From a bacterium (GTDB lineage Bacteria > Armatimonadota > Zipacnadia > Zipacnadales > Zipacnadaceae): DNA of 64,000 bases. The notes below the pieces were generated by a model. The model was not told the DNA's origin. It saw only the letters and a list, made by a program, of their open reading frames with translations, and did not search any database. Below are positions 46,057 to 55,220 of the stretch, one piece after another. A program made the position numbers and the translations under genes. Location of the stretch: NCBI GenBank assembly GCA_030603495.1, contig JAUVXR010000008.1, positions 1-64,000 of the forward strand, given 5' to 3'. Position 1 is the stretch's first letter; the number at the start of each line of letters is the position of its first letter.

Positions 46057-46422
46057 CTACGAATTGCCGGCTTCCTCCGCGGAATCGGCCAGCTCTGCGC
46101 TCAGTATCTGAAGCTCGAAGCCCGACTCTATTGACAAATCAAGACTCCCGCACTTGCAGCACTTCACAAACGGCTGGTATTCCTCCGTTACAGTGCTACA
46201 CTCGTTACACCGGGCATGCACAGGCATTTGCTTAATGTGCAGCGTAGCGCCCTCCAGGTCAGTACCCTTGATGACGTGGGGCCAGGCTTCACTCAGCAGT
46301 TCCGGGACCACTGTGCTCAGTGGGCCGATAGCGACGGTGGCGCTCAAGAGCTTCCGGTGGTGTTGCTGGGCGAGTTCGGCAAGCTGGTGTGCGATGCTGC
46401 TGGCGATAGAGAATTCATGCAT
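46057..46422 (-). CDS. hypA: Hydrogenase nickel incorporation protein HypA
   Basis: HypA delivers nickel to the hydrogenase large subunit together with HypB. The 121-residue protein starts MHEFSIA, giving the His2-Glu3 nickel site, and has a zinc site with CNEC and CKCG cysteines near residues 72-96. It is the only hyp gene on the minus strand, separated from hypB by a 213-base divergent intergenic region. Confidence 0.94.
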   Translation of the reverse strand: MHEFSIASSIAHQLAELAQQHHRKLLSATVAIGPLSTVVPELLSEAWPHVIKGTDLEGATLHIKQMPVHARCNECSTVTEEYQPFVKCCKCGSLDLSIESGFELQILSAELADSAEEAGNS

Positions 46423-46446
46423 AAATGATACTCACTTGCTGCCTGC

Positions 46447-46476
46447 ATTGTACCACCTGCTGCGCTCCTGCGGCAA
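46447..46476 (-). promoter_or_regulatory. Candidate hypA promoter
   Basis: On the minus strand TTGCCG (46471-46476) is followed after 18 bases by TACAAT (46447-46452). It lies 25 bases before the hypA start, leaving a very short leader. Reasonable but not strong. Confidence 0.4.
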
Positions 46477-46492
46477 GCACCTCAATCAGTAG

Positions 46493-46528
46493 GACAGGCG
46501 TCTCGCCTGTCAACGAAGACGTCTCGTC
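46493..46528. repeat. REP-like palindrome pair between hypA and hypB
   Basis: The first palindrome (46493-46511) is identical to the one at 20299-20317. It is followed at once by a degenerate copy (GAAGACGTCTCGTCTGTC), giving a tandem pair. It lies between divergent genes, so its role is unlikely to be termination only. Confidence 0.75.
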
Positions 46529-46635
46529 TGTCGCGAGTCTCGCGTAACTGTACAGTGTGCGCGCGGAGGGTACGCATCCCAAGGAGAAGAACTACCACAC
46601 AGTATTAGACTTGTCACGGGATTGGGCGAGTAGCG

Positions 46636-47292
46636 ATGAGAGTCGAGTTGATGACTGATATTCTGGGCGACAACGATGCTGCTGCGCGGGAGAATAAGCA
46701 GCTTTTCGACGCCCACGGCGTTCTCGCAGTTGACTTCATGGGCAGCCCGGGCAGCGGCAAGACCAGCCTGCTGGAGCAGGTGGTCAGGTCGCTGGACGAT
46801 GTGACCGTCAAAGTCATTGAGGGCGACGTGGCAACGGCTAACGATGCTCGGCGAATCGAAGAGGCCGGGGCGGAGGCCTTTCAGATTAACACCGGCGGTA
46901 TGTGTCATCTAAATGCGCCGATGATCGCCCGGGCGGCGGGGAAGATAGACCTGGCGGCCACGGATCTGCTCCTCATCGAGAATGTGGGTAATCTGGTTTG
47001 CCCGGCAGCGTTCAAGTTGGGTGCGCACTTTCGTCTGGTAGTCTCCAGTATCCCCGAAGGCGACGATAAACCGGAGAAATACCCAGCGGCCTTCCGGGGT
47101 TGCGATGGTGTCATCTTGAATAAGCTTGACCTGGTCCCCCACTCGCCTTTTGACGTGAAGAAGTTCTGGGATCTATGTCGCCAGCTCCAGCCCCAGGCGG
47201 TGCAGTTTGCCACTTCGTGTGTAGCTGGTGAAGGTATCGGGCAGTTGAGCGAATGGCTAAGGCGACAACACTCACAACTGACCGGCGGATAA
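46636..47292 (+). CDS. hypB: Hydrogenase nickel incorporation GTPase HypB
   Basis: HypB is a SIMIBI-class GTPase that works with HypA to insert nickel. The 218-residue protein has the P-loop GSPGSGKTSLLEQ near residue 37, a VIEGDVAT switch, a GGMCHL metal-cysteine motif, and NKLD. It lacks the His-rich nickel-storage tail present in some HypB proteins. The His-rich membrane protein at 33620 may supply that store. Its end overlaps hypF by 40 bases. Confidence 0.94.
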   Translation: MRVELMTDILGDNDAAARENKQLFDAHGVLAVDFMGSPGSGKTSLLEQVVRSLDDVTVKVIEGDVATANDARRIEEAGAEAFQINTGGMCHLNAPMIARAAGKIDLAATDLLLIENVGNLVCPAAFKLGAHFRLVVSSIPEGDDKPEKYPAAFRGCDGVILNKLDLVPHSPFDVKKFWDLCRQLQPQAVQFATSCVAGEGIGQLSEWLRRQHSQLTGG

Positions 47293-49547
47293 GGCGCGAG
47301 ATCACCATCACCGGTATCGTGCAGGGAGTTGGCTTTCGGCCCTTCATTCACCGCCTTGCGCAGAAGCACGGCATCGCGGGGACCGTGCACAACTTCACTG
47401 GTGGTGTGGTGATCGAGGCGGAAGGCCAGCCCGAAGCTGTGGCGGCGTTTATTGGCGACCTGCCTCGGGAGAAGCCGCCAATCGCGCGAATTGACGACAT
47501 CACCGTGGTGGAACTGCCTGCCCTCGGCGATGCCGAATTCGTGATCACCCCCAGCCGCGAGGCTGCCGGCGGCACGATTCTGCTCTCCCCTGACGTCGCT
47601 ATGTGCGACGATTGCCTACGCGAACTGTTCGACCCGGACGATCGGCGCTACCGCTATCCGTTTATCAACTGCACCAACTGCGGCCCACGTTTTACTATCA
47701 TACAGAGCGTTCCCTACGATCGGCCCAATACGACGATGCGGCCGTTTTCGATGTGCCGCCACTGTCAGGCTGAATACGACGACATTGGTGACCGCCGCTA
47801 TCACGCCCAGCCCAATGCGTGTCCTGTCTGCGGTCCCGAGGTGGAGCTAATCTTTGGTGATGAGCGCTGCAGCGCCGATGAAGCCATCGAGCAGGCGATT
47901 GAGCTACTGGCTGCGGGCAAGATTGTCGCGATAAAGGGACTGGGTGGCTTTCATCTGGCCTGCGACGCTACTAGCCAGGACGCCGTGCAGGAGCTGCGCC
48001 GGCGCAAGGGGCGCGAAGAGAAGCCGCTGGCTATAATGTCGACGTCATTGGAGGAGATGGAGAGCTACTGCCACCTCACCGAGGAAGCGCAAGAGCTGTT
48101 GACGGGCGCGATTCGGCCGATTGTGCTGCTGAAGAAGAGAACCTCGGTCATTGCTCCCTCAGTTGCGCCCGACAGCAAGTACTACGGGGTGATGACGCCG
48201 TATACACCGCTGCATCACCTGCTGCTGGCGGATGACCGTCTCCCGGCGCTGGTGATGACTAGCGGCAACCTCAGCGAGGAGCCGCTGGCTACGCAGAATG
48301 ATGAGGCGCGCGGTCGCCTCGCCCACATCGCTGACGGATTCCTGCTGCACGACCGGGAGATTGAGATCGGCTGCGACGATTCGGTGGTCAGACCGACCAA
48401 GTTGGGGCCGATAGTTATGCGACGGGCGCGCGGCTACGTTCCTTTCCCGGTCACGCTGAAGCGGGATCTGGGCCGGGTGCTGGCGGTCGGCGGGCACCTG
48501 AAGAATACGTTCTGCCTCACCGATGGGCGTAACGCCTTCTTGAGCCAGCATATCGGCGACCTGGAAGACGCCAACACACTGGACTATTTCCAGTGGTGTG
48601 TTGACCATTTGCAGGACGTACTGCGCGTTGAGCCGGAGCTGATTGCCCACGATCTGCACCCGGACTATCTCAGCAGCCACTATGCTCAGCGGCTGGCCGA
48701 GGAGCGTGGGCTGGACGCGGTTGCGGTGCAGCACCATCACGCCCACATCGCTGCGTGTATGGCCGAGCATGCTGCTGTGGGGCCGGTCTTGGGCATCGCC
48801 TGTGATGGTACTGGTTATGGAGCGGATGGGACGGTCTGGGGCTGCGAGATCCTGCTCAGCGACTACGACGACTACACTCGTGCGGCGCACCTAGAGTACG
48901 TGCCGCTGCCCGGTGGCGAACAGGCTATCAAAGAGCCATGGCGGGTGGCAGCGGTCTACCTACACCGACAGGGGTTGCTCGATGCCGATATTGATTTCTG
49001 CCACAATCTCGACCGGCCTCGCTGGCGGCTGCTGGAGCAGATGATCGAAAAGAATATCAACTGCCCGTCTGCTTCGAGTGCAGGACGGTTGTTCTCGGCG
49101 GTCTCCGCGCTTGTCGGATTGCGCTCGGTGGACGCCTACGAGGGGCAGTCGGCAATGATGCTGGAAGCCGCCGCAACCGATGCGGAGGGCGTGTACAGCT
49201 ACGAAATCACTGAGAGCGACGGTATGCTGGTAATGTCGCCCGGCTTGATGTTCGTGGAGATTGTAGCTGACTTGGAAGCCGGCAAAGACACTGGCGAAAT
49301 CTCCGTCCGCTTTCATAATACCTTCGTCGCCATGGTAGGCGACGCGGCCGTGCGAGTTGCGAAAAAGACGGGTATCAAGCAGATCGCGATGTCGGGGGGG
49401 ACCTTCCAGAACGAGCTGGTGCTGCACGGCCTGCCCCAGCGCCTCACAGAAGTCGGCCTCGAAGTGCTTATTCACCAGGAAACACCGCCCAATGACGGCG
49501 GGCTGGCGCTAGGGCAGGCAGTGGTGGCCTCAGCAAGGAACTACTGA
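47253..49547 (+). CDS. hypF: Carbamoyltransferase HypF
   Basis: HypF makes the carbamoyl group from which the cyanide ligands of the NiFe site are built. The 764-residue protein has the full domain series. An acylphosphatase domain comes first (GIVQGVGFRPFIHR), then two zinc fingers (CDDCLREL, CTNCGPRF, CRHCQAEY, CPVCGP). A YrdC-like domain follows (KGLGGFHLACDA), and then the carbamoyltransferase domain (VQHHHAHIAACM, CDGTGYGADG). The 40-base overlap with hypB indicates coupled translation. Confidence 0.96.
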   Translation: MAKATTLTTDRRIRREITITGIVQGVGFRPFIHRLAQKHGIAGTVHNFTGGVVIEAEGQPEAVAAFIGDLPREKPPIARIDDITVVELPALGDAEFVITPSREAAGGTILLSPDVAMCDDCLRELFDPDDRRYRYPFINCTNCGPRFTIIQSVPYDRPNTTMRPFSMCRHCQAEYDDIGDRRYHAQPNACPVCGPEVELIFGDERCSADEAIEQAIELLAAGKIVAIKGLGGFHLACDATSQDAVQELRRRKGREEKPLAIMSTSLEEMESYCHLTEEAQELLTGAIRPIVLLKKRTSVIAPSVAPDSKYYGVMTPYTPLHHLLLADDRLPALVMTSGNLSEEPLATQNDEARGRLAHIADGFLLHDREIEIGCDDSVVRPTKLGPIVMRRARGYVPFPVTLKRDLGRVLAVGGHLKNTFCLTDGRNAFLSQHIGDLEDANTLDYFQWCVDHLQDVLRVEPELIAHDLHPDYLSSHYAQRLAEERGLDAVAVQHHHAHIAACMAEHAAVGPVLGIACDGTGYGADGTVWGCEILLSDYDDYTRAAHLEYVPLPGGEQAIKEPWRVAAVYLHRQGLLDADIDFCHNLDRPRWRLLEQMIEKNINCPSASSAGRLFSAVSALVGLRSVDAYEGQSAMMLEAAATDAEGVYSYEITESDGMLVMSPGLMFVEIVADLEAGKDTGEISVRFHNTFVAMVGDAAVRVAKKTGIKQIAMSGGTFQNELVLHGLPQRLTEVGLEVLIHQETPPNDGGLALGQAVVASARNY

Positions 49548-49549
49548 AG

Positions 49550-49768
49550 ATGTGTGTCGCGCTACCGTGCAAGCTGATTGAGATAGACGGCAACCGGGGC
49601 GTTGCTGAGTTGGGCGGCAGCCAGGTGAAGATGCGCCTGGACTTGCTGCCCGATGTTCGGTTGGGCGACTACGTCCTGGTCCACGCGGGCTTTGCCATCG
49701 AGAAACTTGACGAAGAAGAAGCCCACAATACTCTCAGTATGCTCGATGAGGTAGGCTGGTGGTGCTAG
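49550..49768 (+). CDS. hypC: Hydrogenase assembly chaperone HypC
   Basis: The 72-residue protein begins MCVALPCKLIEIDG, with the essential Cys2 and the HypC motif, and DYVLVHAGFAIEKLD near the end. HypC carries the Fe(CN)2CO group with HypD. It starts only two bases after the hypF stop. Confidence 0.95.
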   Translation: MCVALPCKLIEIDGNRGVAELGGSQVKMRLDLLPDVRLGDYVLVHAGFAIEKLDEEEAHNTLSMLDEVGWWC

Positions 49769-49849
49769 CGCACACTTCACCGGGATGCCAGTCAGCAACA
49801 TGGTAGGTGTAGCGGCGCTGCCGGACGTGGCGGCGCACTGTACAAAGAT

Positions 49850-50944
49850 ATGAGATATATTGACGAGTACCAGGATGGCGACAAGGCGCGAGAGATAGCT
49901 GCGCAGATTGCGGAGGTCGTCGGCGAGCCGCTGGCCTTTATGGAGGTTTGCGGCACGCATTCTCATGCCGTTGCTCGGTACGGGCTGAGTGAGATGTTTC
50001 CTGAGCAACTACGCCTGATCTCCGGTCCGGGCTGCCCGGTCTGCGTGACCCCGCCGGAGGTCATTGATGCGGGCATCGAACTGGCCCGCGAGGGCATCTG
50101 GCTGGCGATCTTCGGCGATATGATGAACGTGCCGGGCAGCCAGGGCAGCCTCAGTGAGGTCCAGGCCCAGGGCGGGCAGGTGCGCGTAATCTACTCGCCG
50201 ATGCAGGCTGTCGAGTGGGCCCAGGAGAATCCCCACGAGCAGGTGGTCTTTATGGGCGTGGGCTTCGAGACCACGGCTCCCAGTGTGGCCGTCGGCATCA
50301 GCGAGGCCAATGAACTGGGCCTAAAGAACTTCACCGTTCTAGTTGCGCACAGGCTCATTCCCCCGGCGATGGAGGCGTTGGTCAGCCAGCCCGACGTGCG
50401 GATTGATGGCTTCTTGTGTCCGGGACACGTCAGCGCCATCATCGGCTCAAAGCCCTACCAGCCGCTGGCCGACCGGGGCATTCCCTGTGTGATCGCGGGC
50501 TTCGAGCCGGTGGACGTGCTCCAGGCGGTCTATATGCTGGCACGAATGTGCCAGCAGGGCGAAGCCCGGGTCATGATCCAGTACAGGCGCGTGGTAAGGG
50601 CGGAGGGCAACCCGATTGCGCGGGAGAAAGTGGCGGAGGTCTTCGAGGTGGCCGACTGCCGGTGGCGGGGCCTGGGGATGATGCCTGACAGCGGGCTGCG
50701 GCTCCGCGAAAAATACCGGGATTTCGACGCTGAAGCGCGCTTTGCGTTGGACTTGCAGGCAGCGCCGGAGCCACCCGGCTGCGAATGTGGCGCTGTTCTG
50801 CGGGGCGCCAAACGCCCCACGGACTGCGGGCTGTTCGGTACGGCGTGTCTCCCTGACCACCCGATAGGCCCATGTATGGTTTCGTCGGAGGGCGCTTGCG
50901 CCGCCGTGTATCAGTACGAGGCAGTACGAGACGGTAACCGCTGA
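49850..50944 (+). CDS. hypD: Hydrogenase formation protein HypD
   Basis: HypD is the iron-sulfur scaffold on which the Fe(CN)2CO unit is built. The 364-residue protein has all expected motifs: EVCGTHSHAVARYGL, ISGPGCPVCVTPPE, FMGVGFETTAPS, and the cluster cysteines near the end (CECGAVLRGAKRPTDCGLFG and CMVSSEGACAA, each in its usual place). It lies 80 bases after hypC. Confidence 0.95.
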   Translation: MRYIDEYQDGDKAREIAAQIAEVVGEPLAFMEVCGTHSHAVARYGLSEMFPEQLRLISGPGCPVCVTPPEVIDAGIELAREGIWLAIFGDMMNVPGSQGSLSEVQAQGGQVRVIYSPMQAVEWAQENPHEQVVFMGVGFETTAPSVAVGISEANELGLKNFTVLVAHRLIPPAMEALVSQPDVRIDGFLCPGHVSAIIGSKPYQPLADRGIPCVIAGFEPVDVLQAVYMLARMCQQGEARVMIQYRRVVRAEGNPIAREKVAEVFEVADCRWRGLGMMPDSGLRLREKYRDFDAEARFALDLQAAPEPPGCECGAVLRGAKRPTDCGLFGTACLPDHPIGPCMVSSEGACAAVYQYEAVRDGNR

Positions 50945-50972
50945 GCCGGCTTAGGGGACGACTAGCTTCGTT

Positions 50973-51986
50973 ATGAAAAAGCCGCAAGTGATTACACTCG
51001 CCCACGGCGCGGGTGGGCTGCTCTCTCAACAGCTCATCGCCGAGGAGTTTGCACCGCTGCTCATGCGCGGGGGCCAAGGGCTCAACGATGCTGCGGTTGT
51101 CTCTTTCGGCGACATTCGAGTGGCGTTCAGTACCGATTCGTTCACGGTTTCCCCGCTGTTCTTTCCCGGTGGTGACATCGGTAGCCTGGCCGTACACGGT
51201 ACGGTCAACGACATTGCCATGATGGGCGCCGAGCCACGCTTCTTGTCGCTCGCCTTCGTCATCGAAGAGGGCTTCCCCGCAGCGGACTTGCACCATCTGG
51301 GACAGTCGGTGGCAGCGGCCACTGAGCATTGCGGTGTGACGGTGGTCACTGGCGATACCAAGGTGGTAGAGCGCGGCGCGGCCGACGGGCTGTTCATCAA
51401 CACCTCCGGGCTGGGCGTTGTCTCCCCGCAGGCCGATATTGAACCCGCACGGGTGCAGCCCGGCGACGCGGTACTCATCAACGGGACGATTGCCCAGCAT
51501 GGCACCGCGGTGATGTGCGCGCGGGAGGAGCTGGATGTCGGTGGGGAAATCGTCAGTGATTCGGCGTCGGTGGCCGACGTGGTGCGCGAGTTGATCGCGG
51601 CGCTGGGCGAGAAGGTGCACGCGCTGCGCGATCCGACACGCGGCGGAGTTGCGGCGACGCTGAACGAGGTCGCTGGTTTGGCGGGTGTGACCATCGAGAT
51701 TGATCAGGCCGAGCTGCCGATTGCGCCCCAGGTAGCCGGCGTCTGCGAGATCCTGGGCTTGGACCCGCTCCAGGTGGCCTGCGAGGGCCGGTTTGTCGCC
51801 TTCGTGGACGGTTCAGTGGCCGAGCAGGCACTGGCCACAATGAGGTCGCTGAATACCGGGCGAGAGGCGGCCATAATTGGTGAAGTGACGACTGCCGGAT
51901 CAGCACGGGTGCAGATGCGCACACCCTTGGGAACGACGTGCCTCGTGCAGATGCCTACCGGTGAGTTACTCCCCAGGATCTGCTAA
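50973..51986 (+). CDS. hypE: Hydrogenase maturation protein HypE
   Basis: HypE dehydrates the thiocarboxamide on its C-terminal cysteine to make the cyanide ligand. The 337-residue protein has an AIR-synthase-like fold (LAHGAGGLLSQQLI, DSFTVSPLFFPGGDIG, DPTRGGVAATLNE). It ends in PRIC, the required terminal cysteine. It completes a full hypABCDEF set at this locus. Confidence 0.96.
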   Translation: MKKPQVITLAHGAGGLLSQQLIAEEFAPLLMRGGQGLNDAAVVSFGDIRVAFSTDSFTVSPLFFPGGDIGSLAVHGTVNDIAMMGAEPRFLSLAFVIEEGFPAADLHHLGQSVAAATEHCGVTVVTGDTKVVERGAADGLFINTSGLGVVSPQADIEPARVQPGDAVLINGTIAQHGTAVMCAREELDVGGEIVSDSASVADVVRELIAALGEKVHALRDPTRGGVAATLNEVAGLAGVTIEIDQAELPIAPQVAGVCEILGLDPLQVACEGRFVAFVDGSVAEQALATMRSLNTGREAAIIGEVTTAGSARVQMRTPLGTTCLVQMPTGELLPRIC

Positions 51987-52015
51987 GCATGGGGTGGCTC
52001 CAGCAACAGGCTTCG

Positions 52016-52689
52016 TTACATCGCTTCGAGAAGTCGAGAGGTAGTACCGACTAGCCCGAGAGGGTTAACATACTCACCGATACGTGCTGTGATACTGTCA
52101 AGCACATGCCTTTGGGCATCGTCCACCACGCCTGCCTGCTGTAGATTGTGGTACATCTCGTGGCGAGCGGCAGCTACCGACGGCTCGTCGGCCAGGTAAT
52201 GCCCCGCTACCCGCACTACTTCATCAAACAGTTCAGCATCGGAGCGGATAGCTTGGTCATCCAGATCTTCATGCTGGGGCAGCAGCAGCCGGTCCACGGG
52301 AACGCTACCTGCTCGTAGAAGGCGAATTCCAGGATCGGCCCACCGACCGAGAGCATCATGAGTTGGTAGTAGGCGCCAGCCTCCTCGGCGACGTTAACCA
52401 GCGGGCACCAGATCTCAATAACTCCCTCGCCGACACCGTATTCTTCGATCCGTGCCACCTGCGCCTGAGCCGCGTGGAAAGTAGGGCGGGGCGAAGTCTG
52501 GCGGCCGATCCAGCGTCCGGTCGTCTCCTCCAGAGCTACTCGACGGGCGGTTTCCGCCAGATCTCGGTCAGTCTTCAGATAGTAGCGCAGGCGCAAGACC
52601 TCATCGGGGTCGAGATCGGGTTGAAGGTCAATGATTTCACCCGGTTGGCGACCGCGGATTTCCGGGGGCTGATACTGGGGGTAATCCAT
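52016..52689 (-). pseudogene. RuBisCO N-terminal-domain-like protein, interrupted by one frameshift
   Basis: The ATG at 52689 sits behind GGGAG (MDYPQYQPPEIRGR). Residues 30-131 resemble the N-terminal domain of RuBisCO and RuBisCO-like proteins. ARRVALEETTGRW lines up with the usual A-VA-E-STGTW region, and EIWCPLVNVAEE and LMMLSVGG fall where the YPL-EEG and SIVGN stretches lie. The conserved Asn there is Gly, and the Thr before Trp is Arg. After AFP the frame breaks: one missing C in a CCC run near 52299 would restore a continuous protein of about 224 residues, ending in a helical tail unlike the RuBisCO barrel. A standalone domain of this type is unusual. The frameshift may be a base-call error. 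Confidence 0.5.
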
Positions 52690-52767
52690 GTTGCATCTCC
52701 CTAATTGGCAGGGAATGACCACAGGCAAATGTTTGCTAGCGAGCTGCTCTGGGCCCATTGCGCATCG

Positions 52768-52920
52768 TCATAGATTCGCGTATTTTGGCTTCTGGTGCTT
52801 TGGCTTGACGTCACGCTTGGTCCATTCGAAGAGTTGGCAGTTCTCGTTGTACAGTCTGACGAATTCGTCGATAGCCTCTCTTATCTTATCGGCATTGCTT
52901 GTCTGCTCATGATGAACTGA
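52768..52920 (-). pseudogene. C-terminal remnant of an IS630-type transposase
   Basis: The minus-strand frame reads KIREAIDEFVRLYNENCQLF then EWTKRDVKPKH before a stop. This is the typical C-terminus of IS630/mariner-type transposases, where a YNE motif precedes FxWT. Upstream the frame closes after 50 codons and no other parts are seen. The rest of the 324-bp gap between 52759 and 53082 shows no gene. Confidence 0.6.
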
Positions 52921-53082
52921 CTATAACATAATTCGCGAACAAAGTCTTGTGAGCAATAGCCGGAGCCCCTGCAATATGGCTGCTGTACTCGGAGCGATAG
53001 TGACCCCTCTGACAATGCACACCATGGCGGCACGCCTTACTCAGTGGCTGCAAGAGAATGCTGGAGAAGGGGCAAATGGGGT

Positions 53083-55209
53083 TCATTCACCGCTGGGCAC
53101 GATCTCCAGGAAGTCGGCCAGGCGCAGGAAAAGCTGATCAAGGGAGCGTAACAGAGCGAGGCGATTGTGACGCAGGACGTCGTCCTCGACCATCACCATC
53201 ACGTCCTCGAAATACTGGTGGACAGTCGGCAGCAGCCCCCGCATTACCTCAGCGGCCTGCCCATAATCCGGAGCCTCGCCGCTCAGTAAGACATCAATCT
53301 CCTGCCGGGCAGCAGCAAATTCATCAGCCAGCTGCCTCTCGGTGGAGTGCTCGAACAGCGTTGCCTCAACCTCTGCCATCTCCGGAATCTGCGCAGGTCG
53401 GGTGATGCGAGCGGGTCGTTCCGCGGCGGTGACCAGCTCGTTGAAGACCTCCGGCTGGCTCTTCCGCAGCTCGGCCAGCAGCTCGGCCCGCGCTGTGGCA
53501 TCAGCGATATCATCCCACACCGTACTCAGCACCGCCCGGCCGATATCGTAGTCAATACCGCGCTGTTCCCAGACAGCCTGGAGCCGCTCACCAAAGAAAT
53601 CCTTCAGCCGCTGGGCTACCTCCGGGACCGCCAGGACCCCCTCCGCTCCCTCCGGCTGTGGTAGTAGCTGCAAGGCACGCCCGATCAGGCCCGACAGCGA
53701 GAAACGATAGCCGCTTTGCACCGTGATCTCGATAATGCCGGCCGCCTGCCGCCGTAGCGCGTAGGGGTCAGCGGATCCCTTGGGGATCTTGCCCAAGCGA
53801 AAGCACGCCACCAGTTGATCAATCTTGTCGGCCAGACTGAGTAGCCGTCCCCCTGGAGAAACCGGGATCAAGTCGCCCGGCTGCTGGGGCCGAAACTGCT
53901 CGGCGATAGCCTGGGCTACTTCCTCGGGCTCTCCCGAGGCGCAGGCATAGTAGCCACCGATTATGCCCTGCAGTGCCTCGCCCAGCTTGCCATCGCTGAC
54001 CATCATAGTGACCTGGTCGCACTTGGCCAGTTCTGCAGCCTGCCGCGCGATTTGCGCATCTTGTTCAGGAATATCAGCAATATGCTCAGCCAGCCAGCCA
54101 ACTACCTCCACCAGACGCTGCGTCTTGTCGTAAAGACTGCCCAGGTTCGCCAGAAAAGTGACGTCCCTGAGTTCCTCTCGACGGGTGCGCAGCGGCTTGC
54201 GCATATCGTGCTCGTAGTAGAACCGGGCGTCATCCAGCCGGGGGACGATAACTCTCTCCCAGCCCTCCCGTACTGTCTCAGCCGCTGCCGGGTCGGCGTT
54301 AGTCACCGCAATGAAGTTGGGCACCAGATTCCCGGCCTCGTCTTCCACCGCAAGGGCCTTCTGATGGCCTTGGAGAACAGTGACCACAACCTCTTCCGGC
54401 AGCTTCAAGTAGTCAGGGCTGAAGCTACCCATGATACATAGCGGACACTCGACCAGGAAGTTGACTTCAGCGAGCACGTCGGGATTGATTCGCAGCCGGT
54501 GCCCCTGAGCCGCCGCCAACTCCGCAGCCTGGGCCACAATGACCTCACCTCGGCGGCGATGGTCGGCGATCACCCCGTTGGTCTCCAGCAGCGACAGGTA
54601 CTCATCCGGGCTAGATATCTCGGGCGCACTTGAGCCAATTATCCGGTGTCCGCGGGTGACTCGGCCCGCGTGGACGCCCGCGACCTCAAGGTCAAGCACT
54701 TCCCCGGCCAGCAGCGCTACCAGCCAGCGGATGGGACGGGCAAAGCGCAAATCTAGGTCACCCCAGCGCATCGTCTTACGGAAGGTCAGACCCTCAGTAG
54801 CCTCTCTGAGCAACCCGGGAAGAACCTCAGCGGCTGCTTTGCCGGGCTGACTTACTTGGGCGAAGACGAACTCGCCCTTATCGGTGCTGCGCACCTCCAA
54901 CTCAGAGACCTCCACCCCCCGCGACTGTGCAAACCCCAGCGCCGCCTGGGTTGCGTTGCCGTCACCGTCGAAAGCCGCCTGCGCCGGCGGCCCCTTGACC
55001 TCCTCGACTCTGTCGTCCTGGCGCTCATCAACACCTTCAACGACGATGGCCAGCCGGCGGGGCGTACCGTAGGTGGTGATTTCGCCGTGCTCCAGACGCA
55101 AGCGGCTCAGGCCCTGGCCAAGTGCCTGCTCAAGCTGCTCCAGCGCGGGCAGCACCATGTCTGCCGGGATCTCTTCAATGCCGATTTCGTAAAGCAAATC
55201 TGCGGCCAT
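53083..55209 (-). CDS. glyS: Glycyl-tRNA synthetase beta subunit
   Basis: With GlyQ this forms the alpha2-beta2 enzyme that charges tRNA-Gly. The start is ATG at 55209 (MAADLLYEIGIEEIPADMV), giving 708 residues, close to the family norm. Motifs include YGTPRRLAIVVEGV, GLTFRKTMRWGDLDLRFARP, FEYDM-like HDMRKPL and DKIDQLVACFRLG. The C-terminal anticodon-binding domain runs to the end (VMVEDDVLRHNRLALL). It lies 11 bases after glyQ. Confidence 0.95.
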   Translation of the reverse strand: MAADLLYEIGIEEIPADMVLPALEQLEQALGQGLSRLRLEHGEITTYGTPRRLAIVVEGVDERQDDRVEEVKGPPAQAAFDGDGNATQAALGFAQSRGVEVSELEVRSTDKGEFVFAQVSQPGKAAAEVLPGLLREATEGLTFRKTMRWGDLDLRFARPIRWLVALLAGEVLDLEVAGVHAGRVTRGHRIIGSSAPEISSPDEYLSLLETNGVIADHRRRGEVIVAQAAELAAAQGHRLRINPDVLAEVNFLVECPLCIMGSFSPDYLKLPEEVVVTVLQGHQKALAVEDEAGNLVPNFIAVTNADPAAAETVREGWERVIVPRLDDARFYYEHDMRKPLRTRREELRDVTFLANLGSLYDKTQRLVEVVGWLAEHIADIPEQDAQIARQAAELAKCDQVTMMVSDGKLGEALQGIIGGYYACASGEPEEVAQAIAEQFRPQQPGDLIPVSPGGRLLSLADKIDQLVACFRLGKIPKGSADPYALRRQAAGIIEITVQSGYRFSLSGLIGRALQLLPQPEGAEGVLAVPEVAQRLKDFFGERLQAVWEQRGIDYDIGRAVLSTVWDDIADATARAELLAELRKSQPEVFNELVTAAERPARITRPAQIPEMAEVEATLFEHSTERQLADEFAAARQEIDVLLSGEAPDYGQAAEVMRGLLPTVHQYFEDVMVMVEDDVLRHNRLALLRSLDQLFLRLADFLEIVPSGE

Positions 55210-55220
55210 TGGCCTACTCT

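Noticed and set aside
47253-47292. Frameshift between hypB and hypF
   Set aside because: Both proteins are complete, with normal ends. The 40-base overlap is ordinary operon packing.
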